From: Exophiala sp. HKRS030 | Lineage: Eukaryota; Ascomycota; Eurotiomycetes; Chaetothyriales; Herpotrichiellaceae | Direction: 5' to 3' | Length of the DNA: 64,000 nt | Assembly (NCBI GenBank): GCA_023897205.1 | Contig: JAHWDD010000001.1 | Location: 3,286,001-3,350,000, forward strand | In this document: positions 49,226 through 60,853 of the stretch, piece by piece | How positions within the stretch are numbered: the stretch's first letter is position 1 | Layout of the letters: every line of letters starts with the position of its first letter | The notes under the pieces: model-generated | Seen by the model: the letters and a program-made list of their open reading frames with translations, nothing else | What the model was told of the DNA's origin: nothing | Database searches by the model: none | Position numbers and translations under genes: made by a program

Positions 49226-50875
49226 ATGGACGAGCATTCAGCAACAACTCGCCGCCATCATCGTCACGAACACGAACCTCCACATACGACACCGACATCT
49301 CCATCTCCAGCACACCCTCCTCACCCTCCTCCTCCACTATCGCACGACATCTCAATACCCACGACGACCACCACCTACGACAACCCTCCTCCTCGCCTCA
49401 TCCCCTCTCCACCCCCGTTACGGCCCTGCACCACGCTCCCCTCTCGCCTCCCACACGACCCATCACTCCCCTATTCCGCACGCGACAGCACCACCGGCAC
49501 CATGCCCACCAACCTCTCCTCCCAGCAACACCAGCAACACCAACACCACGCCGCCTTCCTCCTCCAACAAATCCTGCAAATGCGCGCCCCGCTGGGCACG
49601 CGCACAACGCCCTTCGCGGGCCGACTCGGGGCAATCAGGAATTCGTCGTCGACCGCGAAAACCCAGACAATGCGCCGTTGCTCGAGAAGGTGCCCGATGC
49701 CGCGCCTAATCTGACTGTCGCTGAGGCGTTTGATCTTAGAGGCTTTGCGCAGGCCGAGTTGTATAGGGCTGCGCTGATTGAGGGGTTTGGTGAGTCTGTT
49801 TTTTTCTCTCGCGAGTTTCTTGATTTCTGGTTGGGGAGTTGGTCGTGCTTCGACGGAAGGTTGCGCTCTGGGTTGGGTGGCCTGGGGTTGTTGCATATAT
49901 ATAGAAGGCTGTGGGGGGTCGGGGGAGGAGGGGTGAGGAGGGGGAATAGAGCAGCATGGTTGAAACGATGGGCGCGCGTGAAGAGACCATGGTTTGACGC
50001 ACGTCAGCGCACATCATGTCAGGATTGATCTTATTTCTCTTTGACTCTTTCTAACTCTTCTCTCTGGTCTCCTTCTAGGCACGTTGATCCTGACGTTCTC
50101 GTCGGCGTACAACTCTCTATCACCATACGAGCCGCCGGCACCACCATCCCCGACGTCCGGCGTGTTTGGCACTGCGAGTTTCCTCGGCCCTTTGATCGCC
50201 GCCATCATCAACATCATCACCCTCTCACTGCTGATCTACTCGTTCGGCGCCATCTCCGGCGGCCACATGAACCCACTGATCACAATCGGCACCTTCTTCG
50301 CACGCCTGACCACCTTCCCACGTCTCGTGCTCTATCTAGCTTTCCAGCTCGGCGGCGCCAGTCTGGCGGGGCTCCTGCTGCGGTCGGCCGCGGACTCGCG
50401 CGATTTCAAGGTCGGCGGGTGTTATCTCTTCGAAGATATGTGTTCGGTGCGTTCGGCGTTTACCGTCGAGTTTGTGGGGAGTTTGTTGCTGTTGGTGCTG
50501 GCGTTTGGGGTGGGATTGGATCCCCGCCAGGCAGAGTTGTTTGGGCCGGCGTTGGGGCCGGTGTTGGTCGGCTTGGCGGCTGGGTCGACGGCGTTGAGCA
50601 TGGCGTTTTCGAGGCCTGGATATGGTGGTGCGAGTCTGAATCCCGCCAGGTGTTTTGGTGTTTTTGTCGGTAGTCGCTTTCCTGCTTGGGCCTGGATTAC
50701 GTGGGTCGGCCCTATTGCGGCGAGTTTGGCTCATGGGGTCGTATATTTTCTGGTGCCGCCGATGCCCTTGAAGGGGAGGGGGGCGAGTCGTGGTGGGCAG
50801 TCTGGAGATACGGTTGGAGATGGCGACGGGTTGAGGGAGAAGGATCCACGGATCCCTGGTGGAGTTGAGGTTTGA
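49226..50875 (+). CDS. Aquaporin / major intrinsic protein with a His/Pro-rich N-terminus, apparent frameshift
   Basis: Exons 49226-49789 and 50079-50875 over a 289-bp intron. The first 120 residues are a His/Pro/Thr-rich cytosolic extension (HHRHEHE). Then TPFAGRLG breaks frame at the GGGG run 49627-49630 and resumes as GNQEFVVDR; one extra G gives 453 residues. The six-helix pore follows with SGGHMNPLITI in place of the first NPA box and GGASLNPAR as the second, intact with the selectivity-filter Arg. It should be a membrane channel for water or small neutral solutes. The altered first box and the long N-terminus mark the non-classical fungal aquaglyceroporin-like groups. Solute unknown. 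It converges with the next gene with only 135 bp between stops. Confidence 0.85.
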
Positions 50876-51010
50876 TTGTTTCAGCGACTGTTGGATAATA
50901 AAAGCTGGTCCGTTGGGTCGGAAGACATCAACGGTAGGCATATAGAACATGTCAAGTCCTTGGGTGGACAATCTCTTGAATTCTTTCGCCTTAATCTGGA
51001 CTTGATCCGA

Positions 51011-52186
51011 CTATGCACCCAACATAGTTCTCCTATTCGGAGTCTTCTTCTTCCCTCCACCTTTGACAAACTGAATCGCTTTATGCTTCCGCTCCTCAAA
51101 TCCCGCATCTTCGCCACGATGTCCCTCCATCCAGCAGTTGGTGCAGTACAGATCACCGTCGCATCCTATACAGCGTAGCGTCGCATTATCGGAACAGATG
51201 ATGCACCAATCGTCGATTTCTTCGTCTGTGAAGCCAATGGATGGTTTTGCAGTAGACGTGGATTTGTTCTTGCCTTGGATTGTCGTGGGAGCTTTAGGAA
51301 GTGCGAGTCCTGCGAATCGAGATGCCAGGTCATCGTCAGTCGGCGTTGAAACCGCAGCACCAGCAGTGGTTTTGGATGAGATGGGATCCGGGAGCTTAGA
51401 TGGTGTGGTTGGTAGTTCGAGACTGAATGACGTGGTACCGGTTTCACGATTGCTAGATTTGAATTGGGACGGTTGATCGTCTGAGTCAGAAACGTCTCTG
51501 TCTTCATCGCCTGATTCTGGGTTGGTTCTGGGTTCGGGTTCTGGCGGTTCGTGCTTTACTTCATCGAGAATTCTAGCGAGCAAGTCATCTGCTTCTTGGT
51601 CGAATTCGTCTTTCAGTTTCCCTCGAGGTTGTCTCAACTCCGGCTCATCATCAGAGTCAGGCTCTGGTTGAAAGACTGAAACATCAACTGCAGGTAACTT
51701 TGCATGGTTGTTGGTCTCTAAATTGGACTCATTTGACTCATTATCATTTTGGTCTTTCCGAGATGTGTCTACAAGTGCATCTTTCGCTGCGCGCAGCAAG
51801 TCTGCAACTTGATCTTCCTCGCTTTTTTCAATCTCCCAGGCATCAGAAGGTCCCAAGTCTGCCAACAACTCCTCGACTGTCTTTTCGTCTTCTGTCTTAT
51901 CAACACTAGCTGTTGCAGCTGTATCACCTGAATTGGACGTCCCACCTAACGATTTCCACCTTGAGAGAAGGTCAGCATGAAGGGCGACTCCTGGGCTTGG
52001 ATCGAGAGAGAGTGGAGCGGGTTTCGAAAGAGGAGTGTCAAAACTGTTGTTATCAGCTTCAGTCTTGCGAATTGCTTGCTTGTCTGAGGCTTACTTGTCC
52101 CGGTCAAAAGATATTGTAGATTGCTTCAATGCATTCAGACGGGAGAGTAAATCTTGATCTCCCTTCGCACCCTGGTCATTTGGCAT
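51011..52186 (-). CDS. ZFYVE19/ANCHR-like protein with C-terminal B-box-type zinc motif
   Basis: Two exons on the minus strand, 52186-52095 and 52043-51011, over a 51-bp GTAAGC..CAG intron, give 374 residues. The N-terminus DLLSRLNALKQ is the conserved leader of this family. A long acidic, Glu/Asp/Ser-rich middle contains LLADLGPSD, QVADLLRAA and ADDLLARILDEV. The C-terminus has CIICSDNATLRCIGCDGDLYC followed by CWMEGH, a cysteine/histidine zinc site. In animals ANCHR (ZFYVE19) holds back ESCRT-mediated abscission at the NoCut checkpoint. The fungal relative keeps the zinc region but shows no FYVE domain here. Function in fungi is inferred. Confidence 0.78.
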
Positions 52187-52435
52187 TGCTATCGTAATTG
52201 CCGTGAGATCATTATCATGAAGTGATCCATAAAACTAGAAGACGTAGTATCTGGCTTAAAGGCCAAGGTCTTGACCATGACGATGGTTCATGGTGACATC
52301 CTGAGATTCTGGACTGCGTCTCACGTGTGCGTCTCTAGCCGTGCCGAACGGTAGTGCGTTTGGCGAAGAAATGGCCCACCGTTAGCGACCTATAAGATTT
52401 CGTGAACAGGGTCCAGACTTTTCTAACGTATGCCA

Positions 52436-53325
52436 TTAGAGATTGCCTAGCAGCTTCATTGCGTTCTGAAATGCGTCCAGGACCTTGTTGTCTGTAAGCG
52501 ATGTCAACAAAAGTTCTTATTCATATACATGTACAAAACGTACGATGATCTTGCTTCGTGGCCAAAGTCTGCTCGGAGTTCTGAGCGAGTGCCATGCGAG
52601 TTCGTAGTCTATAATGTTAGTATATCTAGACCTCAGAGTAGAGTCGACTTACCTCTTTATTGCGCGGTCTGATTCTTGCTCGTTTGACACCTGCATATAA
52701 AGCATGAATTGCTGTGTACAAGTTAGCTAAGGTGGCGGCAGTGATGGCCATAGATATCAACCTGAAACCTGATATTGAATTCGTTCATAATCTCTTGTTC
52801 AGCCTCGATATGAGGTTCAATCTCCTTTTCGTATCGTGCTTCCAGACTACTCCAATCTAACACCTCGAGGTCCGACGTAGGATCCCTCTCATTCAAGGAA
52901 CGCTCGAATTCACGAAACTCATCCTCAAGACGTTGTTGATATTCACTGATCTCCTGAACAAAGAGGTCTTTTGACTGTCCAAAATTCGTTGCTACCTCAC
53001 GAAGAGACCTTGGGGACTGCATGGATGGTGATGGTCTCAATCCACGGGTGGTAGTGAGAGAATTCTGGGAACCAAGAACCGTAGGACTCCCTGGCTGTGA
53101 TTGAGGTTGATGAAAGCGAGCCGACCTGGGACTCGATTTCGGTGTTTGCACAGGCTTGTAGATCTCTTCGTTGGTTCTTTTCCGGGCAGCACTGTGTCGT
53201 CGAGACTTGTCTGGTAGAGGTGGTGATGGAGGATCAGCTAGATCTCCCGTAGTGAAGGAGAGATTGTGCGAGTCTCTTCTCGGCCCTGCAGTGGGAGATG
53301 TCACCATAGGAGTCTCGGCATCCAT
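52436..53325 (-). CDS. Conserved fungal coiled-coil protein, unknown function
   Basis: Four exons on the minus strand, 53325-52762, 52711-52653, 52608-52544 and 52491-52436, give 247 residues. Introns are very short (50, 44 and 52 bp). The N-terminal half is Ser/Pro-rich with many SP sites (SPTAGPRR, TPKSSPRS, SPTVLGS, SPSMQSPRS), suggesting proline-directed phosphorylation. The C-terminal half is helical: EISEYQQRLEDEFREFERSL, IEAEQEIMNEFNIRFQQF, VSNEQESDRAIKRLRTRM and DHHNKVLDAFQNAMKLLGN. This end looks well conserved, but I do not recognise a characterised family. A 670-bp divergent promoter separates it from the Atg14-like gene. Confidence 0.7.
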
Positions 53326-53996
53326 ATTTGTGATTTTCAGTTCAGGTGTCGTTCTTGACTCGTTACCTTTTTCACAATCCTGGTGGAATAATTCTACGAG
53401 ACTGAGACTGAGACTGAGACTACCTGATAAACAGAATCGCTCAAGGCAGCGTGACATCCGAAGACACGCTAAGGTCACTAACCACCGCTAGCGTCAACAC
53501 CAACTCACGTGAACGATCCCCCGCACTCACTGACGTGATGACCGGTGACAGCCCCAAGAATCCTCCGTGACGGCGCCTGCACGAATTCCCGTTCAAACAC
53601 ACGCGCCACAGAAACCCCTTCGCCCCCCTCAGCCTCCTCAACCCTATTGGTACGTATGCCTAGACATGCCCGAGCCTGGTCCTTTCATCATCGCCCCCAA
53701 CACTACTACTGCAGTGACACCGATTCGTCTGCCTGTCACTTCTTCTTCTCTACAATTCACACTTCCATTTCACTTGGTACATCAGATCGGCTATGTCGTG
53801 ACGAGTGCAAATATTCACGCACGCGCTTGTTCGCTCGTGCTACTGACATGATGTTCACAGCTCGACTTTGTCCCCTGCTCCTTTATCGGCAGAAGAAGAG
53901 GCAGACCACCTCATTATCCAGCGTCCTGTTCGCGCCTTGAGTGACTCGGACATTGCAGAAAGCTACATCTTACTCGGTACCGAAACCAGACTCGAC
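53326..53996. other. Divergent promoter between the coiled-coil and Atg14-like genes
   Basis: It contains four GAGACT units at about 53398-53422. A CACAG acceptor at 53860 could end a leader intron of the Atg14-like transcript. No separate gene is supported. Confidence 0.5.
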
Positions 53997-55651
53997 ATGG
54001 ATTCCACATCACAAGACGCTGCGAATTGCTACGTCTGCAAAAAGCATATGGGCCCGGCTGAAACAGGCGTCAATTGTGTCAACTGCATTCGCGATCTCAT
54101 TAACCCATTACGTCTCGATCTCGCTAGAGTCCTTCTCGACAAAGAGGCTCTACAAAAAAAAGTCAATCATGTTCTCGATCCTGACATTCACCCCGCACCA
54201 GACGAGGAAACCAGAAAACTCGCAAAAGATTACAAAGAGAATTATCTTGTTATCCAGGAAGGAGAGCGCTTGCTGACCGAAGAGGAGGAAATCAAGCAAC
54301 GAATTCGAGAGAAAGAGGAAGAACGAGATCGGCTCCGAGCAGATCTCGAAGCCAAGAAGGCATTGGTCGCGCAGCGCAAAGCCAATCTTGAGAATGCGAA
54401 GAAAGCACAACTTGAGGGCAGACAGGAGGAATTGGTCAAACTTCGGGAGCAATACGAGAAAGACAGTGCCAGGAATGAGTTACTTCACAACAAGGTTGTC
54501 GATACTAGAGGGATCCTTTGTCGGGAAACCGCTTCACTTCTTAGACTGCGACAAGTCCGGAAAAAGACCAAGGATGGTAGTATCAAGGAATGCTATGCGA
54601 TTGCCGGACTTTGGTTACCCGATCTTCGGGACATCAACAGTAAGTCATGCAATCTCGCATCAAGACTCGTGGACTCATGGCTGACCGTGGACTAGATATG
54701 CGATGCACTGACTTGACGGCTGCTCTTGGCAACACCGCCTTCCTCGTGTATTTGTGTTCATATTTCACCGGCATTCAGCTCCCTTGCGAAATCACTGTAC
54801 CTCATAGAGACTATCCATTGACGACCATTTTCACCCCTCAACAATCTTGGTTGGGCAAAGACGTACCTTTCCCTGGAAGTGGATCTGCCCTTGGAATTAC
54901 ACCTAGTAATCCATCAGATTCTCGGACCGAATCTGGCAGTCTGCCTCGACCTCGACCATTATTCATTGGGTCCGATGATCTGAATGAGCACGTGGCACAA
55001 TTTGCAAAGAAGGATCCCAGCGCTTTCGGTTTCTTTACGGAAGGAATCTCGTGCCTAGCATACAATATTGCATGGTTCTCACGCAGTCAAGGTTTTCTTC
55101 CTGGTACTGACAATTGGGACGAAGTTTGCAACATTGGTCGAATCCTGCATCAAATGTTGATTGTACCTCCACCTGCCTCTGGTGTTATGCCAACCATGAC
55201 ACAACAGGATGCTCGCAGTCGCCGAACAAAGGGAACCTCCAAGACTATGGCCAAGGAATCAAGTACATTAGTCGTGCCACGACTTGGCTCGGGATCACAC
55301 CAATCTATGCATTCCTTCTACTGGAAATCTCCGAACTCCAATCATACCCGGCAATGGCGTCTGAGCAAATTCAACATGATCGCGGATCCTCTCAAAAAGC
55401 ATCTCCTTACTGAAATGAATAATGCAGAATGGGAGCTATTGGGCGACGATGAATGGGATGATGGTGGTGAAAGAATGGACGAAGCCGTGTTTGTCAAGAC
55501 AAGGGCTTTGGACGGAGCAGCTTACGATGACGCTCGTAGTATCATGACGACTGCGACAAACTTGATGAACGGTCTAGTTGTGTCAAATGAAGATGGAAAA
55601 GCAAAAGGCAAGAGTGGCTGGACCAAGGTTAAGAGCCGAGAGAAGCCATGA
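53997..55651 (+). CDS. ATG14: Atg14/UVRAG-like autophagy PI3-kinase subunit
   Basis: Two exons, 53997-54639 and 54696-55651, give 532 residues. Near the N-terminus CYVC (C11/C14) and CVNC (C27/C30) form the paired-cysteine motif of Atg14 that targets the phagophore site. A long coiled coil follows at about 45-200 (LLDKEALQKKVNHVL, RIREKEEERDRLRADLEAK), the Vps30/Beclin contact region. Then the Atg14/UVRAG domain: IAGLWLPDLRDI, TAALGNTAFLVYLCSYFTGIQ, PCEITVPHRDYPLTTIF. It would direct the Vps34 lipid kinase to autophagosome formation. The frame is open upstream to 53847, but the cysteine motif near the chosen ATG fits the family. A Vps38-type role is the alternative. Confidence 0.82.
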
Positions 55652-58600
55652 TAAGATAACTTGTCATTGACGATGCGATGCAGAAATGATGAATGACGCG
55701 ACCATCGGGCATGTAAGGATTGGGTTCACACGGACATATGATAACCTTTCTCGGATATACTCTGTATATCCTCGAGGCTGGGGGCGTTTTTTGGGGTGGC
55801 TTGGTGACACATGAACCGATTGGGTTTTACATATTAGAAGGATACCCAGACGGCGTACAAATGTCATCGTTGATAAGTACAATCTTGCACACATGGCGTG
55901 TAGCACAGTGGTTGTTGGACCCTGGTGAATCGTGAATCGTGACACCTGTCAAGGCCAAAGCTTTCTGTCTCGGTATCTGGGCACTTGGAGTCTGTTCGAC
56001 AATGCCACCGACGTCGATATCCCCACCTGCATAGTCCGTGCCACCCGGCACTTCCTACTCTTTACCTCTCTACTCGGTATGAGTCCGCACTGTACTCCGT
56101 GCATACACGCATGATCCGGGACTGCTTTTGCCCGCGAGGCTGGTGGCTTTCGCACGGACGGGAGTCTGTCCATTTCTCTTCGGTCCGTGTACGCCGTAAC
56201 GTTCTTTCAGCCGTCCACAAGTCTAATGAGAACTGCGCTTTGCCGGAGTAAACGAACGGCATTGGGAGGAGGGTAGTTAGAAGAGTAAGAACAAGAACAC
56301 CCCGCCACATGGACGCACATACATACACTCGCCGTTACCACCACCGCCGCCGCCGCAGCCACCACCACCATGATGACGACGGAGGATGACGCAGTCCCAG
56401 TCCCACGGAGTCGCGTTTTGTTCTCTCCCCTCTTTGGAACATCAGCGGGCAGGGCAGCTTTGGATGCGTGCGTTGAATGGATGCGCTTTCGACGATGATA
56501 TCCCGGAGCGCACGCACGGGTCATGGATAGGGCACTTCGGTCCTCGCCTCGTCTACGGTCGGATGAATGGTCGAACTCATGTTTCTTACTCACAAAGTGC
56601 TCCCCACCGAAGGCGATCCTCGAAGCGAGACCAGTCGCGTCCTTCAATGATAGGTGCCTCGATTAAAATCAACACTCTGGCAGTCTAACTAGTTAATTAC
56701 CTAGAGCTTGACTAGTATGGAGTGGGTGAACGTACGGAGTACGTACAGCAGCAGCAACAGGAGCAGGCACAGCCAGAACCAGAACCAGAACCAGAAATCA
56801 CACAGGGACCTAGGTACATGCCCAATCGGGACGGTCCAGTCTACTCTTTTCTTCGTGCGCCACCGACCATCGCCTCGCTTTTACGGTACATGTAAGAAAT
56901 CTAGTCGAGATTGCAAAATTGCGTAGAGATCGACAGATTGTGAGAGTTGATGTGATTAGTAGCTTAGGGTAGGACAGCGCGCCGGAGCGACCATGATGAA
57001 GCGAGGAGAATGTGGTGAATTCAACAAAAGATATCGAGAAACTAAGTATGTACATAACCGATGGACTGTAATTGACGCTGCGGTAGTCAGTTTGTGAAAT
57101 TGATAGAGCCACAACCCTTGCGAGATCGAGGTCACCTGAGCAACGCCCGCGCTCGCTCCCGCCAATCGAGGGAGGCGGCATTGGACGAATGGAATTGGGC
57201 TTCTGGTCCATCTTGATCTCTTGATCTACTAGTTGGTAGTTAGCGAGCAGTAGGCTTAATTCTTGTCTGCATTCATGGAGTAGACGAATATCTGGTCATG
57301 TGCTTATAATTCATGTTGTTGCTGCTAGTCCGCACTTACTACCGCGTAGAAAGTAGTGCCTCGCTAGTATGCGAGAGAGCAGTCGAGATGAATCTCGTTG
57401 TGAACTTGCGATAAGATTGATGTCAAAAATTAGGCAATCATTGGATGGTGTCGAATGGGACAAATATGCACCAAGGTCGACGAGGCTGGATGTGGGTTTT
57501 TGGATTCGGAGGTTGATGCTGCCACCGAGTCATTATTGACTCATTGGCCACAGAGTTTGACAGTTTGACATACTCCGTACACTCTGACCATCTGGCACAC
57601 TGAGGATGAGTCTGTATTCCGTCCTTGGTACTTACTGGGCACCGCCGCACTGAGCACAATGTGGTTTCTTTTAGCGTGGTTGGAAGCCCGGAGAATTTAA
57701 GATTAGGGGTTCGTCAGTCTGGCGGGTCGTGCGCTCACTCATTGGCAGTTGGAAAAGACGCCACGCCCAAAAACGCCCTAGCGAGCAGCAATGGGTGATG
57801 GATTGAGGGTTCACCAGAACAAGGGGTCGTGGGCAAATGGTTGTTGGTTGACTTGAAGTGTGTTTCCCTCCCAAAGAAAAGTTGAGATAGCAACTTGCGC
57901 ACATGCGGAAGGAACGATGGACACATCATTGTTGGCAGTTGCCATGTTTAGACACTCCGACTAAGGACACTCTGTTCTCTTCATAGCAATGGTTTCAAGG
58001 AATACAACCTCATCCTCTACTCTTCCTCCTCATCCTTCTCATCAAACCCATCCAGAAATGACCATCATCTACCGCACCATGGTCGAGTCTTTTGACTTTC
58101 GGGTGCCATGGCCGCTATGTTTCGAACTGATACTTCCTAGGTACATCCGTCTTCAGCTCTTGGTAAAGACTTGGAAGAGACAGAAACTTCACAGCCAGGT
58201 GCCTCGACTCAAGAAAAACAAGACTCGTGGCAAGATGATCCCACATTCTTTTCAAATTGGAATGTGGTTGTAGCGTACTTGGTCTCAAATTCCAAGCATT
58301 CCCCAATTGAAGTCACTGGCCTTTCGTGCCCTTCATAGGGATGTCGTTGACCACAAACTGCCCGCAATGCCTGGGCATTTCTTAGCGCAATCTTACAGCA
58401 CCTCCTGCCAAGTACCGTGATGGAGTGGTTTGGGGACAGTCTCAAGACGAATTAAGGAGATTCTCTGCTATGCCGAGGACAACGACTCCCCACCGTCTCG
58501 GCAGCGACCGTCGACTTCTCGGCGACTAGCACCTATTGGGGACGAGGAGGCTGAAAACCCTCCCAAAAGTCTTAATGTCGGGCGTCCAAAGTCGCCTAGA

Positions 58601-59377
58601 GGTGCCCAGGTATGCCCAGGTTGGTCACTAAAACACTCGGATCGGCGCCTAATGCAGGAAATTTAAGACTGGTGGATTAGGTGCCCTGGGCGCCAAATGA
58701 TTGGGGGAACTGTAACTTCAGTCTCCCTCAGTGTGCCTCAGGTCGGACGCAGGTAGGTGCTGACCCTGGTCATGCCTTGCTCTGCCTTGTCCATATCTCG
58801 TTGCCCATTGCTCTCCCCGTTTACTGCGATTGACCAATCATCAACACAGCCTTGACCAACATATCCATGTCCTCATGCCCCCCTCTCCCTTTCAACGCTC
58901 AGGTCTTTGAATACCCATTTCTTTATCTTGTCCCTCTCCACAATACTTCTTGACTTCATCTCGTGCGATTTCGATCAGCACTCGGGCCCTGGGAAAAGGG
59001 AGAAAAAGTGGTCGGCGGTTTCTTTCCTTCACTTTTGCTTTTGCTTGCAGTATCCACACACCACTGACGACTCACCAACACTTCACTCTCTTAAAACATT
59101 ACCACCTTCGTCACTTGACTGTGAATCTGTGCTTTTCTTACCAGCCTTTCACTTTCGCTGCAAACGGTCGTCCGATTGACACCGTCCCTCGAATAGGCTA
59201 AAGGGTCACTCTGTGCCCGTCCACTCATTCATATTCGTATTCATATTCAGCATCACAACCGGGAGTCTGTGTCAGTACTTTGTATCTTCAAGTCGGCATT
59301 TTGCGTCGTTCATACATCCACAACATCTGCGACAACATTTGCCTGGAACATAAACGGCTCTCCAAAACACTCGAAAC
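55652..59377. other. 3.7-kb intergenic region, no gene supported
   Basis: It contains CCACC/CCGCCG trinucleotide repeats at 56338-56371, a (CAGAAC)n stretch at about 56772-56796, and TACGGAGTA motifs at 56733 and 57571 (reverse). Short frames at 57989-58666 have no family resemblance. The last 450 bases are CT-rich, consistent with the leader of TOS1. Confidence 0.5.
56733..56741. promoter_or_regulatory. TACGGAGTA recurrent intergenic motif (one of five exact copies)
   Basis: The same 9-mer occurs at 28256, 29453, 30197 and, inverted, at 57571, always between genes. Here it sits within GTACGGAGTACGTAC. Binding factor unknown. Confidence 0.35.
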
Positions 59378-60853
59378 ATGAAATACGTCTGGGGCGCTGG
59401 TGCCCTCATGGCGGCTGCCAGTTCAGTCGCCGCCACTGCTGTCTTTGAAGCGGGCAATTGGTACTCGAATGAAGTCAAGGCCATTTCATATTCGAATTTT
59501 GGAACTGCTGGCAGTTACAAAAAGGTCACCACCATGTCCAATGGTGTTTGCAACTTTGGCGACCAGCCATACTCCGGTGGATTAGCTCCTTTTGATAAAG
59601 AGGTGAGTCTGGCCGAATCATCAAAATCTCCAAACCCCCAAAACTGACTTTCTGTTCTTGTTCTAGGTCTCCTTACATTTCAGAGGACCTTTGCGACTGA
59701 AACAATTTGCTTCTTATACTCCAGGTTCAAGTGGCACGAAACGCTCACTTCATCCTTCACCTCATGAGCGTCGACACAACCATCAACACGTGCATCAGCA
59801 TGCCAACAAAGCTCGACAACCCGACCCGGAGAACGTCGAGGAGAAGCGGGCTGTCGGTGATTGGGTCACGGCGACAATAGATGGCCAAGTTGTCTCATGG
59901 CAAAACCAATATGCCGGCGGTCCGGCACCAACCTCCCCTACCGGTGCTGCAGCTCCTGCAGCCAACCCTGCCACAGGAAACCAGGCCGGGAATGCTGCTT
60001 CTCCAGCAGCTCCTGCACCAACTGTAAATCTGGGTTCAGGAACTTGGGGCCGTCAAGCCTACTACAATGCTGCATCAGGCGTTGCCGATGGTCTCGTTTT
60101 TTTGAACAACATGGGAGGTCAAGGATCTGGTGTATTTGATTAGTAAGTTCTTCTCGATTACCGTGATGACTGCCACTGACAGTTTTTTCCCAGTACATGG
60201 GGCAATTCTCTCGCTTATGCGGCTTCCAACGCCAATGCAGGATCTGCATCACCCGTAACTCTCGCCGATACGTTGATTGACGATAACAAAGAGATCATCA
60301 TCTTCAGCGATAAACCTTGTAATGGTGGGTGTGGGACTGTCAGGGATGGTACTGTCGCTTATCGTGAGTCAACCGCCTCGAACTTTTGGATCACGTGCTG
60401 ATTTTGAACACAGATGGATTCGATGGTGCATCCAAATTGTTCTTATTAGAGTTTTCAATGCCCTTGTCCGGAAAGACCGGCTTCAACGCAGACATGCCAG
60501 CTGTATGGCTTCTTAATGCAGAAATTCCCCGGACCCTGCAGTATGGAGATTGCTCATGCTGGAAATCCGGGTGTGGAGAGCTTGATGTCTTCGAAATCCT
60601 GAACTCCGGGAATCAAAAGGCCATCTCCGCATGGCACGGCGCTCGGTCCAAGGGCGATTCAAATTGGTTTAAGCGACCGGTGGATAAGACCTTGAAGGCG
60701 GCCATACTCCTTGATGGCAACTCAGGCTCGATCAACATTGTTGTCCTTCCTGACAGCACAAACTTCGATACCAGCTTCTCAGACGCGACTATTGCAGGAT
60801 TTATCAACTCGATTTCAGATCCTCTGAAGAATATCAAGGTTGTATTACCATGA
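59378..60853 (+). CDS. TOS1: TOS1-like secreted cell-wall protein (beta-1,3-glucan-associated)
   Basis: Four exons, 59378-59602, 59667-60142, 60194-60363 and 60414-60853, give 436 residues. A signal peptide (MKYVWGAGALMAAASSVAA) is followed by the N-terminal TOS1 domain (AISYSNFGTAGSYKKVTTM, GLAPFDKEVSLHFRGPLRL). A His-rich and then Ala/Pro/Thr-rich linker is probably O-glycosylated and carries a KR site at EEKRAVGDW. The C-terminal domain has WGRQAYYNAASGVADGLVFLNN, FSDKPCNGGC, MPAVWLLNAEIPRTLQYG and CSCWKSGCGELDVFEIL. In yeast Tos1 is a covalently bound wall protein linked to glucan remodelling. No GPI signal is visible at the C-terminus, which ends KNIKVVLP. Confidence 0.9.
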
